DNA of 11,038 nucleotides. It comes from an uncultured Peptoniphilus sp. (GTDB lineage: Bacteria > Bacillota > Clostridia > Tissierellales > Peptoniphilaceae). The notes below the pieces were generated by a model that saw only the letters and a list, made by a program, of their open reading frames with translations, was not told the origin of the DNA and ran no database searches. Every line of letters begins with the position of its first letter. The first letter of the stretch is position 1. The stretch is from assembly GCA_902465645.1 (NCBI GenBank), contig CABQNX010000033.1, forward strand, positions 1-11,038, written 5' to 3'. A program made the position numbers and the translations under genes. Shown one piece after another: positions 1 through 6,973 of this stretch.

Positions 1-33
1 TGCTTTGGGAATGACAATCTGTCAAAGAAATAA
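1..33 (+). CDS. Possible 3' end of an upstream gene (partial)
   Basis: Frame 1 reads ten codons (CFGNDNLSKK) and ends at TAA 31-33, shortly before a rho-independent terminator. That is the layout expected for the tail of a plus-strand gene cut by the window edge. Frame 2 is also open, but it runs into the terminator stem before stopping at 53-55, so frame 1 is preferred. Too little sequence remains to name a family. Confidence 0.3.
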   Translation, partial: CFGNDNLSKK

Positions 34-45
34 ATCCCTAATTAA

Positions 46-72
46 GAGCCCTTAAAGGGCCTTTATTTTTTT
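46..72 (+). terminator. Rho-independent terminator of the upstream gene
   Basis: A GC-rich stem GCCC (48-51) / GGGC (57-60) with a TTAAA loop is followed by CTTTATTTTTTT (61-72). The flanking A's and T's extend the stem imperfectly. It sits just after the probable end of the upstream gene and faces the yeiH terminator, so the two transcription units converge here. Confidence 0.7.
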
Positions 73-140
73 GTCTATTTTTGGTGGAGCTTATAACTTA
101 TAAAGATTTTATAAAAATTTGGAATGCTCAAAAAAATTAT

Positions 141-165
141 AAAAAAAGCAGCCATTTGAGGCTGC
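141..165 (-). terminator. Rho-independent terminator of yeiH
   Basis: The perfect 6-bp inverted repeat GCAGCC (148-153) / GGCTGC (160-165) has a 6-nt loop. Read on the minus strand it is followed by a run of seven U's (plus-strand A's 141-147). It lies about 30 nt past the yeiH stop codon. Confidence 0.88.
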
Positions 166-193
166 CTTGTAAAAAATTATAAAACTTTAAATC

Positions 194-1183
194 TTACCAA
201 ATGTGTAATAAGTGTTGCATAAACAAGCTGACACAAATAATTCCTATCCAGCAAAGGGCACCTTCTATGATAGCCTTACCACCTTGAGAAATTAATTTTT
301 TAAGATCTGTGTTAAGGCCAATAGCTGACATTGCCATAATTATAAAGAACTTTGACAAGAACTTCATAGCTGACAAGAAGGAGTCTGGTAATGGAAGGAC
401 AGTTGTGATAATTGATGCAAGAAGGAAGAACAAGATAAAAGTTGGGAAAGTTTTAAGAACGCTAACTTTTTCTGTGCTTTCCTTTGACTTGATAATGCCA
501 AGGCCAAGAGTGATTGGGATAATGGCAAGAGTCCTTGTTAATTTTACAATTGTCGCATAGTTAAGAGCTGTGTCGTCATTAAACATTGTTGACCAAGTTC
601 CACTTGCTGCCACAACAGAAGATGTGTCGTTAATAGCAGTTCCTGCCCACATGCCAAAGCCTGTGTGAGTCATGCCAAGCTTAACCCCAAGAGTTGGAAA
701 GATAAGAGCGGCGATGATGTTAAACAAAAATATAACAGAAATAGAAGTCGCCACATCCTCGTCCTTTGCGTTGATAACAGGTGCAGTTGCAGCAATGGCA
801 GATCCACCACAAATTGATGAGCCAACACCAACAAGAGTTGCAATGTTGGAATCAATATTTAGAATTTTTGCAACGACAAAGGAAATAATTAGGGCAGTGG
901 AAATTGTTGAAAGAATTATAAGAAGTGATGACTTACCAACAACAATAATTTCTCCAAGATTAAGACCAAAGCCCAAAAGGATTACGGCGTATTGCAAAAC
1001 TTTTTTTGATGTAAATTTAATTCCAGCTTCAAAGGACTCTGGTCTTTTAAAATTGTTTAAAATAATTCCAAGTAAGATACCAAAGACAGGTCCACCAACA
1101 AGTGGAAAGTTCTTGCCCAAGAAGTAGGCAACAAGACCGATAAGGCCAGAAAAAATTAGGCCCTTAAGTAAATTTTTATTCAT
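194..1183 (-). CDS. yeiH: YeiH/UPF0324-family integral membrane protein (putative sulfate exporter)
   Basis: A 329-aa, very hydrophobic protein with about ten predicted membrane segments. It is recognised as the YeiH (UPF0324) family from its two conserved glycine/serine-rich stretches: GSSICGGSAIAA at residues 121-132, and AGTAINDTSSVVAA at about 180-193. The family is usually labelled a putative sulfate exporter, but substrate evidence is thin and the true solute here is unknown. The length is typical and no break is seen. The start ATG (1183-1181) has a GGAGG Shine-Dalgarno (plus-strand CCTCC 1189-1193) at 5-nt spacing. The gene is monocistronic, has its own promoter and terminator, and is transcribed away from metG. 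No regulator gene is adjacent, unlike the LysR-linked yeiH of enterics. Family confidence is high; functional confidence is low. Confidence 0.88.
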   Translation of the reverse strand: MNKNLLKGLIFSGLIGLVAYFLGKNFPLVGGPVFGILLGIILNNFKRPESFEAGIKFTSKKVLQYAVILLGFGLNLGEIIVVGKSSLLIILSTISTALIISFVVAKILNIDSNIATLVGVGSSICGGSAIAATAPVINAKDEDVATSISVIFLFNIIAALIFPTLGVKLGMTHTGFGMWAGTAINDTSSVVAASGTWSTMFNDDTALNYATIVKLTRTLAIIPITLGLGIIKSKESTEKVSVLKTFPTFILFFLLASIITTVLPLPDSFLSAMKFLSKFFIIMAMSAIGLNTDLKKLISQGGKAIIEGALCWIGIICVSLFMQHLLHIW

Positions 1184-1237
1184 AATAACCTCCTGATTAA
1201 AATTTATTTATAAAAATAATTTATGAAACAAGTATCT

Positions 1238-1266
1238 ATTATACAACAAGATAAAAAATTTGGCAT
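1238..1266 (-). promoter_or_regulatory. Predicted sigma-A promoter of yeiH
   Basis: On the minus strand a perfect -10 TATAAT (plus-strand ATTATA 1238-1243) lies 17 bp from a -35 ATGCCA (plus-strand TGGCAT 1261-1266), which matches TTGACA at four of six positions. It would give a leader of about 45-50 nt before the yeiH start. This is a sequence-only prediction. Confidence 0.55.
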
Positions 1267-1316
1267 AGAAAATTATTTTATGCTCTAAGTACAAGTTGAT
1301 AAATTAGAGCTTGAAA

Positions 1317-1345
1317 TTGATTTTATAGTCTTATTCAGTTATAAT
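1317..1345 (+). promoter_or_regulatory. Predicted sigma-A promoter of the metG operon
   Basis: A -35 TTGATT (1317-1322), an exactly 17-bp spacer and a consensus -10 TATAAT (1340-1345). Transcription would start near 1352 and leave a leader of about 80 nt before metG. The same -35 hexamer occurs in the glutaredoxin promoter. The leader is too short for a T-box and I see no T-box motifs. Confidence 0.7.
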
Positions 1346-1434
1346 TATTCTAATATATGTAGAAATTTATCGGAATATTGACAGTTTATGCCAAGACCTT
1401 ATCCCAGTGGATTGGGTTTTTTTATGGAGGTTTT

Positions 1435-3390
1435 ATGAGTAATAAAAAATTTTATGTCACAACGCCAATTTACTATCCAAGTGACAATCTTCACATTGGT
1501 CACACTTATTGTACTGTGGCAGTTGATTGCGTAAAGAGATTTAAGACAATGCAAGGCTATGATGTTTTCTTTACTACTGGTACTGATGAACACGGCCAAA
1601 AAATAGAAGATAAGGCTAAGGAATTTGGCATGGAGCCAAAGGCTTATGTTGATGGAATTGTTAAGAACATAAGGAAACTTTGGGAAATTATGGATATTGA
1701 CTACGATTACTTTGTTAGGTCAACTGATGAGGACCACCAAAAGGACGTTCAAGAGATCTTCCAAAAGCTCTATGACAAGGGAGACATCTACAAGGGCGAA
1801 TACGAGGGCTACTATTGTAAGCCTTGTGAGTCCTTCTGGACTGAAGCTCAACTAGGTGAAGGTCACACTTGTCCAGACTGTGGCAGACCAACTGAGCTTA
1901 CTAATGAAGAGTCCTACTTCTTTAGACTTTCTAAATACAAGGACAGACTTTTAAAATATTACGAAGACCACCCAGAGTTTATTGAGCCAGCTTTTAGAAA
2001 AAATGAAATGGTTAGAAACTTCTTTGAAGGAGAAAGCGGACTTGAAGACCTTTCTGTTTCAAGGTCAACTTTTGATTGGGGAGTTAAGGTTCCCTTTGAT
2101 CCAAAACACGTTGTCTACGTTTGGATTGATGCCCTAACTTGTTACTTGACTGCAATTGGTTACGGAACTGACAAGGAAAAATTCAATGACTATTGGCCAG
2201 CTGGTGTCCACTTTGTTGGAAAGGAAATCATCAGATTTCACGTAATTATTTGGCCAGCAATTTTAATGGCTCTAGATTTACCTCTACCAGACAAGGTATT
2301 TGGTCACGGTTGGATTTTATTTGACAACGACAAGATGAGTAAGTCCAAGGGAAATGTTATTTATCCTGAACCAATTATCAAGCTTTACGGAGTTGACGCT
2401 CTTAAGTACTTCCTACTTCGTGAATTCTCCTTTGGTTCTGATGGATCCTTTAATATAGAAAAATTCATGCAAAGACTTAACTCTGACTTGGCCAATGACC
2501 TTGGTAACCTACTTTCAAGAACTGTTTCCATGGTTGGCAAGTACAATGATGGAGTAATCGAGGACATGGGTGTAAGGGAAGATGTTGATGACGATTTAGA
2601 AAATCTTGCAGTTTCTGTTGTAGATAATGTTGAAAAAGCAATGGAACACTATGAATTCTCTGTTGCCCTAGAATCAATTTGGAAGTTAATAAGAAGGACT
2701 AACAAGTATGTTGACGAAACAGAACCTTGGAAGCTTGCAAAGGATGAAGACAAGAAAGACAGGCTAAACACTGTTTTATATAACTTGGCCGAAAGTTTGA
2801 GAATTGTTTCTGTTCTAATTTATTCATTTATCAAGGAAACTTCACTTAAGATTAGGGAGCAACTTGGCCTTGATGAAAAAATTAACTGGGAAGATTCAAG
2901 AGTATTTGGTCTACTTCCTGATGGAACTAAGGTTAAGAAGGGAGAAGTTATCTTCCCAAGACTTGATATAGAAGCTGAAATCGAAAGATTTAATGAAGAA
3001 AACACAGCCCTATTAGAGTCAAGAATTATGAAAGAAAATAAGGAAGAAAAAGAAGATATAAAAGAAGAAGTTACTATAGATGATTTTGACAAACTTGATA
3101 TAAGAGTGGCTGAAGTTGTTGATGTGGAAGACCATCCAAATGCTGACAAACTTTTTGTATTAAAATTAAAAGTTGGCGACATGGATAGACAAGTTGTGTC
3201 TGGCATCAAGGACTACTACAAAAAAGAAGATTTAATTGGCAAGAAGGTCCTAATGATTGTGAACTTAAAGCCAATTAAGTTAAGAGGAGTTGAATCCAAG
3301 GGAATGATTCTTGCAGCAGAAGATGATGAAAAGAACCTAAGCCTTGCATCAACTTTAGCTGACCTTAAATCAGGAGCAAAAATTAGTTAG
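1435..3390 (+). CDS. metG: Methionyl-tRNA synthetase
   Basis: A class I aminoacyl-tRNA synthetase of 651 aa that charges tRNA-Met in the cytoplasm. Visible motifs are HIGH (residues 20-23), KMSKS (300-304) and a zinc knuckle of four cysteines (C128, C131, C146, C149) in the connective peptide. A C-terminal EMAP/Trbp-like tRNA-binding domain (about 547-651, beginning TIDDFDKLDIRVAE) is joined by a Glu/Lys-rich linker and usually drives dimerisation. The reading frame is open back to TTG 1378, but ATG 1435 is chosen: it has GGAGG (1426-1430) at 4-nt spacing, and the product then begins MSNKKFYVTTPIYYP, as in homologues. It is the first gene of a metG-tatD-rnmV-ksgA run, an order also known in Bacillus; tatD follows after 8 nt. 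Confidence 0.97.
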   Translation: MSNKKFYVTTPIYYPSDNLHIGHTYCTVAVDCVKRFKTMQGYDVFFTTGTDEHGQKIEDKAKEFGMEPKAYVDGIVKNIRKLWEIMDIDYDYFVRSTDEDHQKDVQEIFQKLYDKGDIYKGEYEGYYCKPCESFWTEAQLGEGHTCPDCGRPTELTNEESYFFRLSKYKDRLLKYYEDHPEFIEPAFRKNEMVRNFFEGESGLEDLSVSRSTFDWGVKVPFDPKHVVYVWIDALTCYLTAIGYGTDKEKFNDYWPAGVHFVGKEIIRFHVIIWPAILMALDLPLPDKVFGHGWILFDNDKMSKSKGNVIYPEPIIKLYGVDALKYFLLREFSFGSDGSFNIEKFMQRLNSDLANDLGNLLSRTVSMVGKYNDGVIEDMGVREDVDDDLENLAVSVVDNVEKAMEHYEFSVALESIWKLIRRTNKYVDETEPWKLAKDEDKKDRLNTVLYNLAESLRIVSVLIYSFIKETSLKIREQLGLDEKINWEDSRVFGLLPDGTKVKKGEVIFPRLDIEAEIERFNEENTALLESRIMKENKEEKEDIKEEVTIDDFDKLDIRVAEVVDVEDHPNADKLFVLKLKVGDMDRQVVSGIKDYYKKEDLIGKKVLMIVNLKPIKLRGVESKGMILAAEDDEKNLSLASTLADLKSGAKIS

Positions 3391-3398
3391 GAGAAAAG

Positions 3399-4163
3399 AT
3401 GATAGATTCACATGTCCACCTAGATGATCAGGCCTTTGATGAAGATAGAGATAGCCTAATCAAGAGCCTAGGCGATAATGGAATAGAACTTGTAATAAAT
3501 AATTCTTCTGACCTCCCATCATCTGAGAGGTCGGTGGAACTTGCAAATAAGTATGAAAATATTTATGCAGCCATTGGAGTCCACCCTCATGAGGCAAAGA
3601 CTTATGATGATGGGGTGGAAGAAAGGTTAATTGAACTTTCAAGAAATGAAAAAGTCATGGCAATTGGAGAAATTGGTCTAGATTATTACTACGACAACTC
3701 TCCAAGAGATGTGCAAAAGGAAGTCTTTAAAAGACAAATTGAACTTGCAGCAAGACTAGGCAAAAATATTGTCATCCACTCTCGTGATGCAATTAAGGAT
3801 ACCTTTGACATCTTAAAAGAGGCTCACGAAAAATATGAATTCACAGCCTTGATTCACTGCTTCTCTCAATCAGTTGAGATGATGGAAGAGTATGTGAAGA
3901 TGGGAGATTACATTGCCCTTGGTGGTGCAGTTACCTTTAAGAATGCCAAGACTCCAAAGGAAGTTGCAAAGAAGGTCCCACTTGATAGGCTGCTCCTTGA
4001 GACAGACTGTCCTTACATGACACCTGTTCCACACAGGGGCAAGAGAAATGAGCCTAAGCTTGTTAAGTTTGTCTGCCAATATATTGCAGACCTAAGGCAA
4101 ATTGACCTAGAAGAAGTGGAAAAGATAACGGCAGAAAATACAAAGAGGTTTTTTGGAATATGA
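3399..4163 (+). CDS. tatD: TatD-family metal-dependent hydrolase (putative DNase)
   Basis: A 254-aa TIM-barrel amidohydrolase-like protein of the TatD/YabD family, with metal-dependent nuclease activity reported for some relatives. The metal ligands are all visible: the N-terminal HxH (H5, H7), E91 in GEIGLDYYY, H127 in IHSRD, H153 in IHCF, and D203 in ETDCPYMTP. Length and motifs are complete, so an active enzyme is expected. The start ATG follows metG by 8 nt, and its Shine-Dalgarno (TAGGAGA) overlaps the metG stop codon, which suggests translational coupling. The stop codon overlaps the rnmV start (ATGA, 4160-4163). The placement between metG and rnmV matches yabD in Bacillus. The physiological substrate is uncertain. 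Confidence 0.95.
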   Translation: MIDSHVHLDDQAFDEDRDSLIKSLGDNGIELVINNSSDLPSSERSVELANKYENIYAAIGVHPHEAKTYDDGVEERLIELSRNEKVMAIGEIGLDYYYDNSPRDVQKEVFKRQIELAARLGKNIVIHSRDAIKDTFDILKEAHEKYEFTALIHCFSQSVEMMEEYVKMGDYIALGGAVTFKNAKTPKEVAKKVPLDRLLLETDCPYMTPVPHRGKRNEPKLVKFVCQYIADLRQIDLEEVEKITAENTKRFFGI

Positions 4164-4711
4164 AGATGACAATTAAAGAAGTAATTGTCGCAGAGGGTCG
4201 TGATGATGAAATTGCCATTAAAAAGGCAGTTGATGCAGAAATTATAACCACTCACGGCTTTGCTTTCGGAAGAAAATTAATAAATCTCTTAAAGGAAATG
4301 GACAAGAAGAAGGGAATAATAATTTTCACAGACTCTGACTATATGGGATCACAAATTAGGAAGAGAATCGCTGATGAAATTCCCACAGCCAAGCATGCCT
4401 ACCTTTCCCAAAGGGTCTCTACAAAGCATGGGGACATTGGAGTTGAAAATGCATCTCCAGAAGAAATCCTAAAGGCCTTAAAGGCTGCAAGGGCAACAAA
4501 AGCAGAAAAATCAACAGAATTTACCATGGCTGACTTAATAAAGAACGACCTAATAAACTCTGATGATGCAAGCAGTAGACGTGAAATGCTTTCTGAAATC
4601 CTAAAGATAGGATATGGAAATGGAAAAAAGACCCTTAGCAAATTAAATTCCTTTGGTATAACAAGGGAAGAATTTGAAGAGGCTATGAAGGAAGTGAACT
4701 CCCATAGATAG
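4160..4711 (+). CDS. rnmV: Ribonuclease M5 (5S rRNA maturation endonuclease)
   Basis: A 183-aa RNase M5 that cleaves both sides of the 5S rRNA precursor in low-GC Gram-positive bacteria. The N-terminal TOPRIM domain has its catalytic glutamate in VAEGRDD (E12) and the DxD pair in FTDSDYMG (D58, D60). The C-terminal part is the charged RNase M5-specific region. The start overlaps the tatD stop (ATGA). ATG 4166 is an alternative start two codons downstream, but AGAGG at 4144-4148 is better spaced for 4160. The 3' end (TAG 4709-4711) overlaps the proposed ksgA start at 4704. RNase M5 and KsgA both act on rRNA and are commonly adjacent. The yabE-type gene found between tatD and rnmV in Bacillus is absent. 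Confidence 0.95.
   Translation: MKMTIKEVIVAEGRDDEIAIKKAVDAEIITTHGFAFGRKLINLLKEMDKKKGIIIFTDSDYMGSQIRKRIADEIPTAKHAYLSQRVSTKHGDIGVENASPEEILKALKAARATKAEKSTEFTMADLIKNDLINSDDASSRREMLSEILKIGYGNGKKTLSKLNSFGITREEFEEAMKEVNSHR
4688..4706 (+). promoter_or_regulatory. Ribosome binding site and AUA initiation site of ksgA
   Basis: AAGGAAGTG (4688-4696) differs at one base from the anti-SD complement AAGGAGGTG and lies inside the end of rnmV. It ends 7 nt before ATA 4704-4706, with 9 nt between the GGAAG core and the codon. No ATG, GTG or TTG exists in the ksgA frame between the in-frame stop TGA 4695-4697 and M61, so this site decides the start. Confidence 0.6.
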
Positions 4712-5555
4712 ATTATATAAACCCAGCAAACTTTCAGAAATTCTTTCCAAGTATGGCTTTAGATTTACAAAGTCTCTGGGACAAAACTTTTTAATAGATG
4801 GAAATATAGTAAGAAAAATTGCTGATGCAGCAGAAATCACTGAAGATGACAATATCCTAGAGATTGGTCCAGGTGTTGGAACCATGACAGAGGAGTTGGC
4901 CCTAAGGGCAAAAAAAGTCGTAGCAGTTGAGATTGACGAAAAGTTAAGAGAACTTCATAAGGAAACCTTGGACATAGACAATGTAAAGGTAATTTACGGA
5001 GACTTCCTAGACCTTGACCTCAAAGAAATTGCTGAAGAAGAATTTGGTGATGAGGGCTTTAAGGTTGTTGCCAACCTTCCCTATTATGTGACTACACCAA
5101 TTATAGAAAAGTTGATTTTATCAAAAGTTAATTTAATTTCTATAACAGTAATGGTACAAAAGGAAGTTGCAAAGAGACTTGCTGCTCAACCTGGCAATAA
5201 AGACTATGGATCACTTTCAGTTTTTATAAATTATTACACAGACTGCAAGTATAAGTTCCAAGTGCCTAGCTCGGTTTTTATGCCAAAGCCCAATGTTGAT
5301 TCAGCCGTTGTCAACTTAAAGATGAAGGAAAGGGAAGACCTTGACACAGACTTCTTATTTAAAATAGTTAGGGCAGCCTTTACCACTAGGAGAAAGACCT
5401 TGATAAACTCTTTTTCCAATTCAGGACTTCCTTATAGCAAGGATGAAATAAAAAGAGCACTTGAGCTCAGTGGAATTGACGGAGGAAGAAGGGCAGAAAC
5501 CCTCAGCCTAGAAGAATTTATTGTATTAAGTGTTAACTTTAAAAGTGTGGGGTAA
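4704..5555 (+). CDS. ksgA: 16S rRNA dimethyladenosine transferase KsgA/RsmA (apparent AUA start)
   Basis: An SAM-dependent enzyme that dimethylates the two adjacent adenines in the 3'-terminal helix of 16S rRNA. Reading from ATA 4704, the 283-aa product begins with the family signature (I/M)DRLYKPSKL. Next come KSLGQNFLID (23-32), SAM motif I EIGPGVGT (53-60), the acidic EID after strand 2, catalytic motif IV NLPYYVTTP (124-132), and a normal C-terminal domain. The first in-frame ATG is at 4884, inside motif I. Starting there would delete the N-terminal arm and half the SAM site, giving a non-functional 223-aa protein. Normal length and full conservation upstream argue that translation starts at AUA 4704, or that the base at 4706 is a sequencing error or recent mutation from G. 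The start overlaps the rnmV stop, so coupling by re-initiation is likely. Confidence 0.9.
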   Translation: MDRLYKPSKLSEILSKYGFRFTKSLGQNFLIDGNIVRKIADAAEITEDDNILEIGPGVGTMTEELALRAKKVVAVEIDEKLRELHKETLDIDNVKVIYGDFLDLDLKEIAEEEFGDEGFKVVANLPYYVTTPIIEKLILSKVNLISITVMVQKEVAKRLAAQPGNKDYGSLSVFINYYTDCKYKFQVPSSVFMPKPNVDSAVVNLKMKEREDLDTDFLFKIVRAAFTTRRKTLINSFSNSGLPYSKDEIKRALELSGIDGGRRAETLSLEEFIVLSVNFKSVG

Positions 5556-5562
5556 GAAAACT

Positions 5563-5913
5563 ATGAAGGACAATTTTATAGATGATATTCCTGAAGAAGT
5601 TCAGACGGATATATCTAGTTTCAATGAGAAAGAAAAGTTAATAAGTAACTTATCCCAAATCTTTAAGGCCCTGTCAGACCCAACAAGGATAAAAATTATC
5701 TACGCCTTGATGAAGGGTCCCCTATGTGTATCTGATATTTCAGAACTTCTTGGTATGAGTCAGTCATCGATATCTCATCAGCTTGCCCTCCTTAGGTCCC
5801 AAAACCTAATTAAGGTAAAGAGACGTGGGAGAAGAGCCTACTATTCCCTAGATGATGAACATGTCCTCTGTATTTTTAAGGACGGGCTAGAACATGCTGA
5901 GCATAAGTTGTAG
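5563..5913 (+). CDS. ArsR/SmtB-family metal-sensing repressor, CzrA-like
   Basis: A 116-aa winged-helix repressor. The core runs LSQIFKALSDPTRIKIIYAL, then the recognition helix SQSSISHQLALLR, then the wing KRRGRRAYYSL. Helix alpha-5 holds D98, H100, H111 and H114. This D-x-H-x10-H-x2-H pattern is the zinc/cobalt site of CzrA-type sensors (SmtB has Glu at the last position). A lone Cys in PLCVSD means the CadC/ArsR-type alpha-3 site is incomplete. ATG 5563 is used because GTG 5530 lies inside ksgA and would add residues not seen in the family; the Shine-Dalgarno (GGGG 5549-5552) is weak. The gap to ksgA is only 7 nt, so it is probably co-transcribed. No target operator of the TGAA-N6-TTCA type was found nearby. 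The target is unknown; mntP, two genes away, is one candidate. Confidence 0.88.
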   Translation: MKDNFIDDIPEEVQTDISSFNEKEKLISNLSQIFKALSDPTRIKIIYALMKGPLCVSDISELLGMSQSSISHQLALLRSQNLIKVKRRGRRAYYSLDDEHVLCIFKDGLEHAEHKL

Positions 5914-5975
5914 ACCTTAGATAAAAATTATACGGGCATAAAAAGTTATTTATTAATAGAAGAAACTCAAAAGGT

Positions 5976-6005
5976 TTGATTTTTTAAAGGACCTTGGAGT
6001 ATAAT
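5976..6005 (+). promoter_or_regulatory. Predicted promoter of the glutaredoxin gene
   Basis: A -35 TTGATT (5976-5981), an 18-bp spacer and a consensus -10 TATAAT (6000-6005). The start point would fall near 6012, leaving a leader of about 20 nt with GAGGAGG immediately before the gene. Confidence 0.65.
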
Positions 6006-6030
6006 GAAATTGTAATGAGGAGGAATAAAA

Positions 6031-6258
6031 ATGAGTAAAGTAACAGTATATACAAGTAATACTTGTCCTTATTGCACAATGGCAAAAGACTATCTTAAAG
6101 ATAAGGAAGTTGCTTTTGAAGAAAAAAATGTGCAAACAGACAAGGAAGCAAGACAAGAATTAATGGCAATGGGATATACAGGAGTTCCTGTAATTTGTGT
6201 TGATGACGAACAAATCGTTGGCTTCGACAAGGCTAGATTAGACGAATTGCTAAAATAA
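6031..6258 (+). CDS. Glutaredoxin-like thiol-disulfide oxidoreductase (NrdH/YruB type)
   Basis: A 75-aa single-domain thioredoxin-fold protein. It has the dithiol active site CPYC (C12-C15), the cis-proline motif TGVPV (P53) and the following GFD turn (64-66). This is the small NrdH/glutaredoxin-like class that reduces ribonucleotide reductase or other thiols. The electron donor cannot be told from sequence. An extra cysteine at C56 sits next to the cis-proline strand. A very strong Shine-Dalgarno (GAGGAGG, 6017-6023) precedes ATG 6031. The gene has its own promoter and terminator, so it forms a separate small unit between the ksgA-arsR operon and mntP. No nrd genes are near. Confidence 0.92.
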   Translation: MSKVTVYTSNTCPYCTMAKDYLKDKEVAFEEKNVQTDKEARQELMAMGYTGVPVICVDDEQIVGFDKARLDELLK

Positions 6259-6276
6259 TTTTAAAATAAGATAAAG

Positions 6277-6304
6277 ATAGATGCTTTAAGGCATCTATTT
6301 TTTT
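6277..6304 (+). terminator. Rho-independent terminator after the glutaredoxin gene
   Basis: A perfect stem TAGATGC (6278-6284) / GCATCTA (6291-6297) with a 6-nt loop and an extra A-T pair is followed by an uninterrupted T-run to 6304. The stem is only moderately GC-rich, so some read-through into mntP (start 6333) is possible. Confidence 0.85.
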
Positions 6305-6332
6305 GTGACGAGTAAATGATTGGTGGATGTAG

Positions 6333-6899
6333 ATGAATTTTATTTCAGTATTATTAATAGGAGTTGGCCTTTCCATGGATGCCTTTGCAGCAGCCATTTG
6401 TAAGGGGCTTGCAATTAAGAAAAACTTTTTTGAGAAGTCTCTTGTGATAGCCCTTTTCTTTGGAGTCTTCCAAGGACTTATGCCACTTATTGGTTACCTT
6501 TTGGGGTCAATATTTGCAGAGAAGCTTCAAGCAGTTGATCATTGGATTGCCTTTGTCCTCCTTGGAGTGATTGGCCTCAATATGATAAGAGAGGCGAGAG
6601 AAAAAACTTGTCCTGTAGAAGACGACAGTCTTGATATAAAAAATCTTTTTATGTTGGCAATAGCAACTTCCATTGATGCCTTGGCAGTTGGAGTTTCTTT
6701 TGCCTTTTTAGAAATAAGAATTTCCCTTGCAGTCCTAGTGATTGGACTTACAACTTTTTTCCTTTCCTTTGCAGGAGTTCAAATAGGGAAGTTCTTTGGC
6801 ATAGCCCTAAAGGACAAGGCCCAAGTTGCTGGTGGAATAATCTTGATTTTGTTGGGGACAAAGATTTTAGTGGAACACTTGGGTCTACTTACCTTATAA
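6333..6899 (+). CDS. mntP: Manganese efflux pump MntP
   Basis: A 188-aa protein of the MntP (YebN, DUF204) family, which exports Mn2+ across the cytoplasmic membrane. It shows the family's internal duplication with about six membrane helices. Each half has a conserved membrane aspartate: LSMDAFAAA (D16) and ATSIDALAVG (D115). The cytoplasmic loop at about 86-102 is charged. The ATG has only a weak Shine-Dalgarno (GGTGG, 6322-6326). I see no yybP-ykoY manganese riboswitch, because only 28 nt separate the gene from the preceding terminator. I also see no convincing promoter there, so expression may depend on read-through. A strong terminator follows. It is a plausible partner of the metal-sensing repressor upstream, but nothing in the sequence proves that link. 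Confidence 0.93.
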   Translation: MNFISVLLIGVGLSMDAFAAAICKGLAIKKNFFEKSLVIALFFGVFQGLMPLIGYLLGSIFAEKLQAVDHWIAFVLLGVIGLNMIREAREKTCPVEDDSLDIKNLFMLAIATSIDALAVGVSFAFLEIRISLAVLVIGLTTFFLSFAGVQIGKFFGIALKDKAQVAGGIILILLGTKILVEHLGLLTL

Positions 6900-6944
6900 A
6901 AAGTATATATTAATAGAAAAAATTTAAAATAATATTATGATGAG

Positions 6945-6973
6945 AACTTCCAAGATAATCTTGGGAGTTTTTT
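6945..6973 (+). terminator. Strong rho-independent terminator after mntP
   Basis: An 11-bp stem with one G-U pair, 6945-6955 and 6959-6969, is closed by a 3-nt loop TAA. The U-run covers 6968-6973. It isolates mntP from the AT-rich gap and the gcd operon. Confidence 0.9.

Noticed and set aside
309..1127. Plus-strand ORFs of 83 aa (309-560) and 151 aa (672-1127)
   Set aside because: Both are antisense to the well-supported yeiH gene, have no Shine-Dalgarno and no recognisable domain.
1346..1434. T-box riboswitch ahead of metG
   Set aside because: The leader is only about 80 nt from the predicted start point and lacks a visible T-box sequence, specifier loop or strong terminator.
2820..3209. 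129-aa minus-strand ORF within metG
   Set aside because: Ser-rich shadow of the metG reading frame (complement of GAA/GAT/AAG-rich coding DNA); no ribosome binding site and no family.
6259..6332. yybP-ykoY manganese riboswitch ahead of mntP
   Set aside because: The space is filled by the glutaredoxin terminator and is too short for the aptamer.
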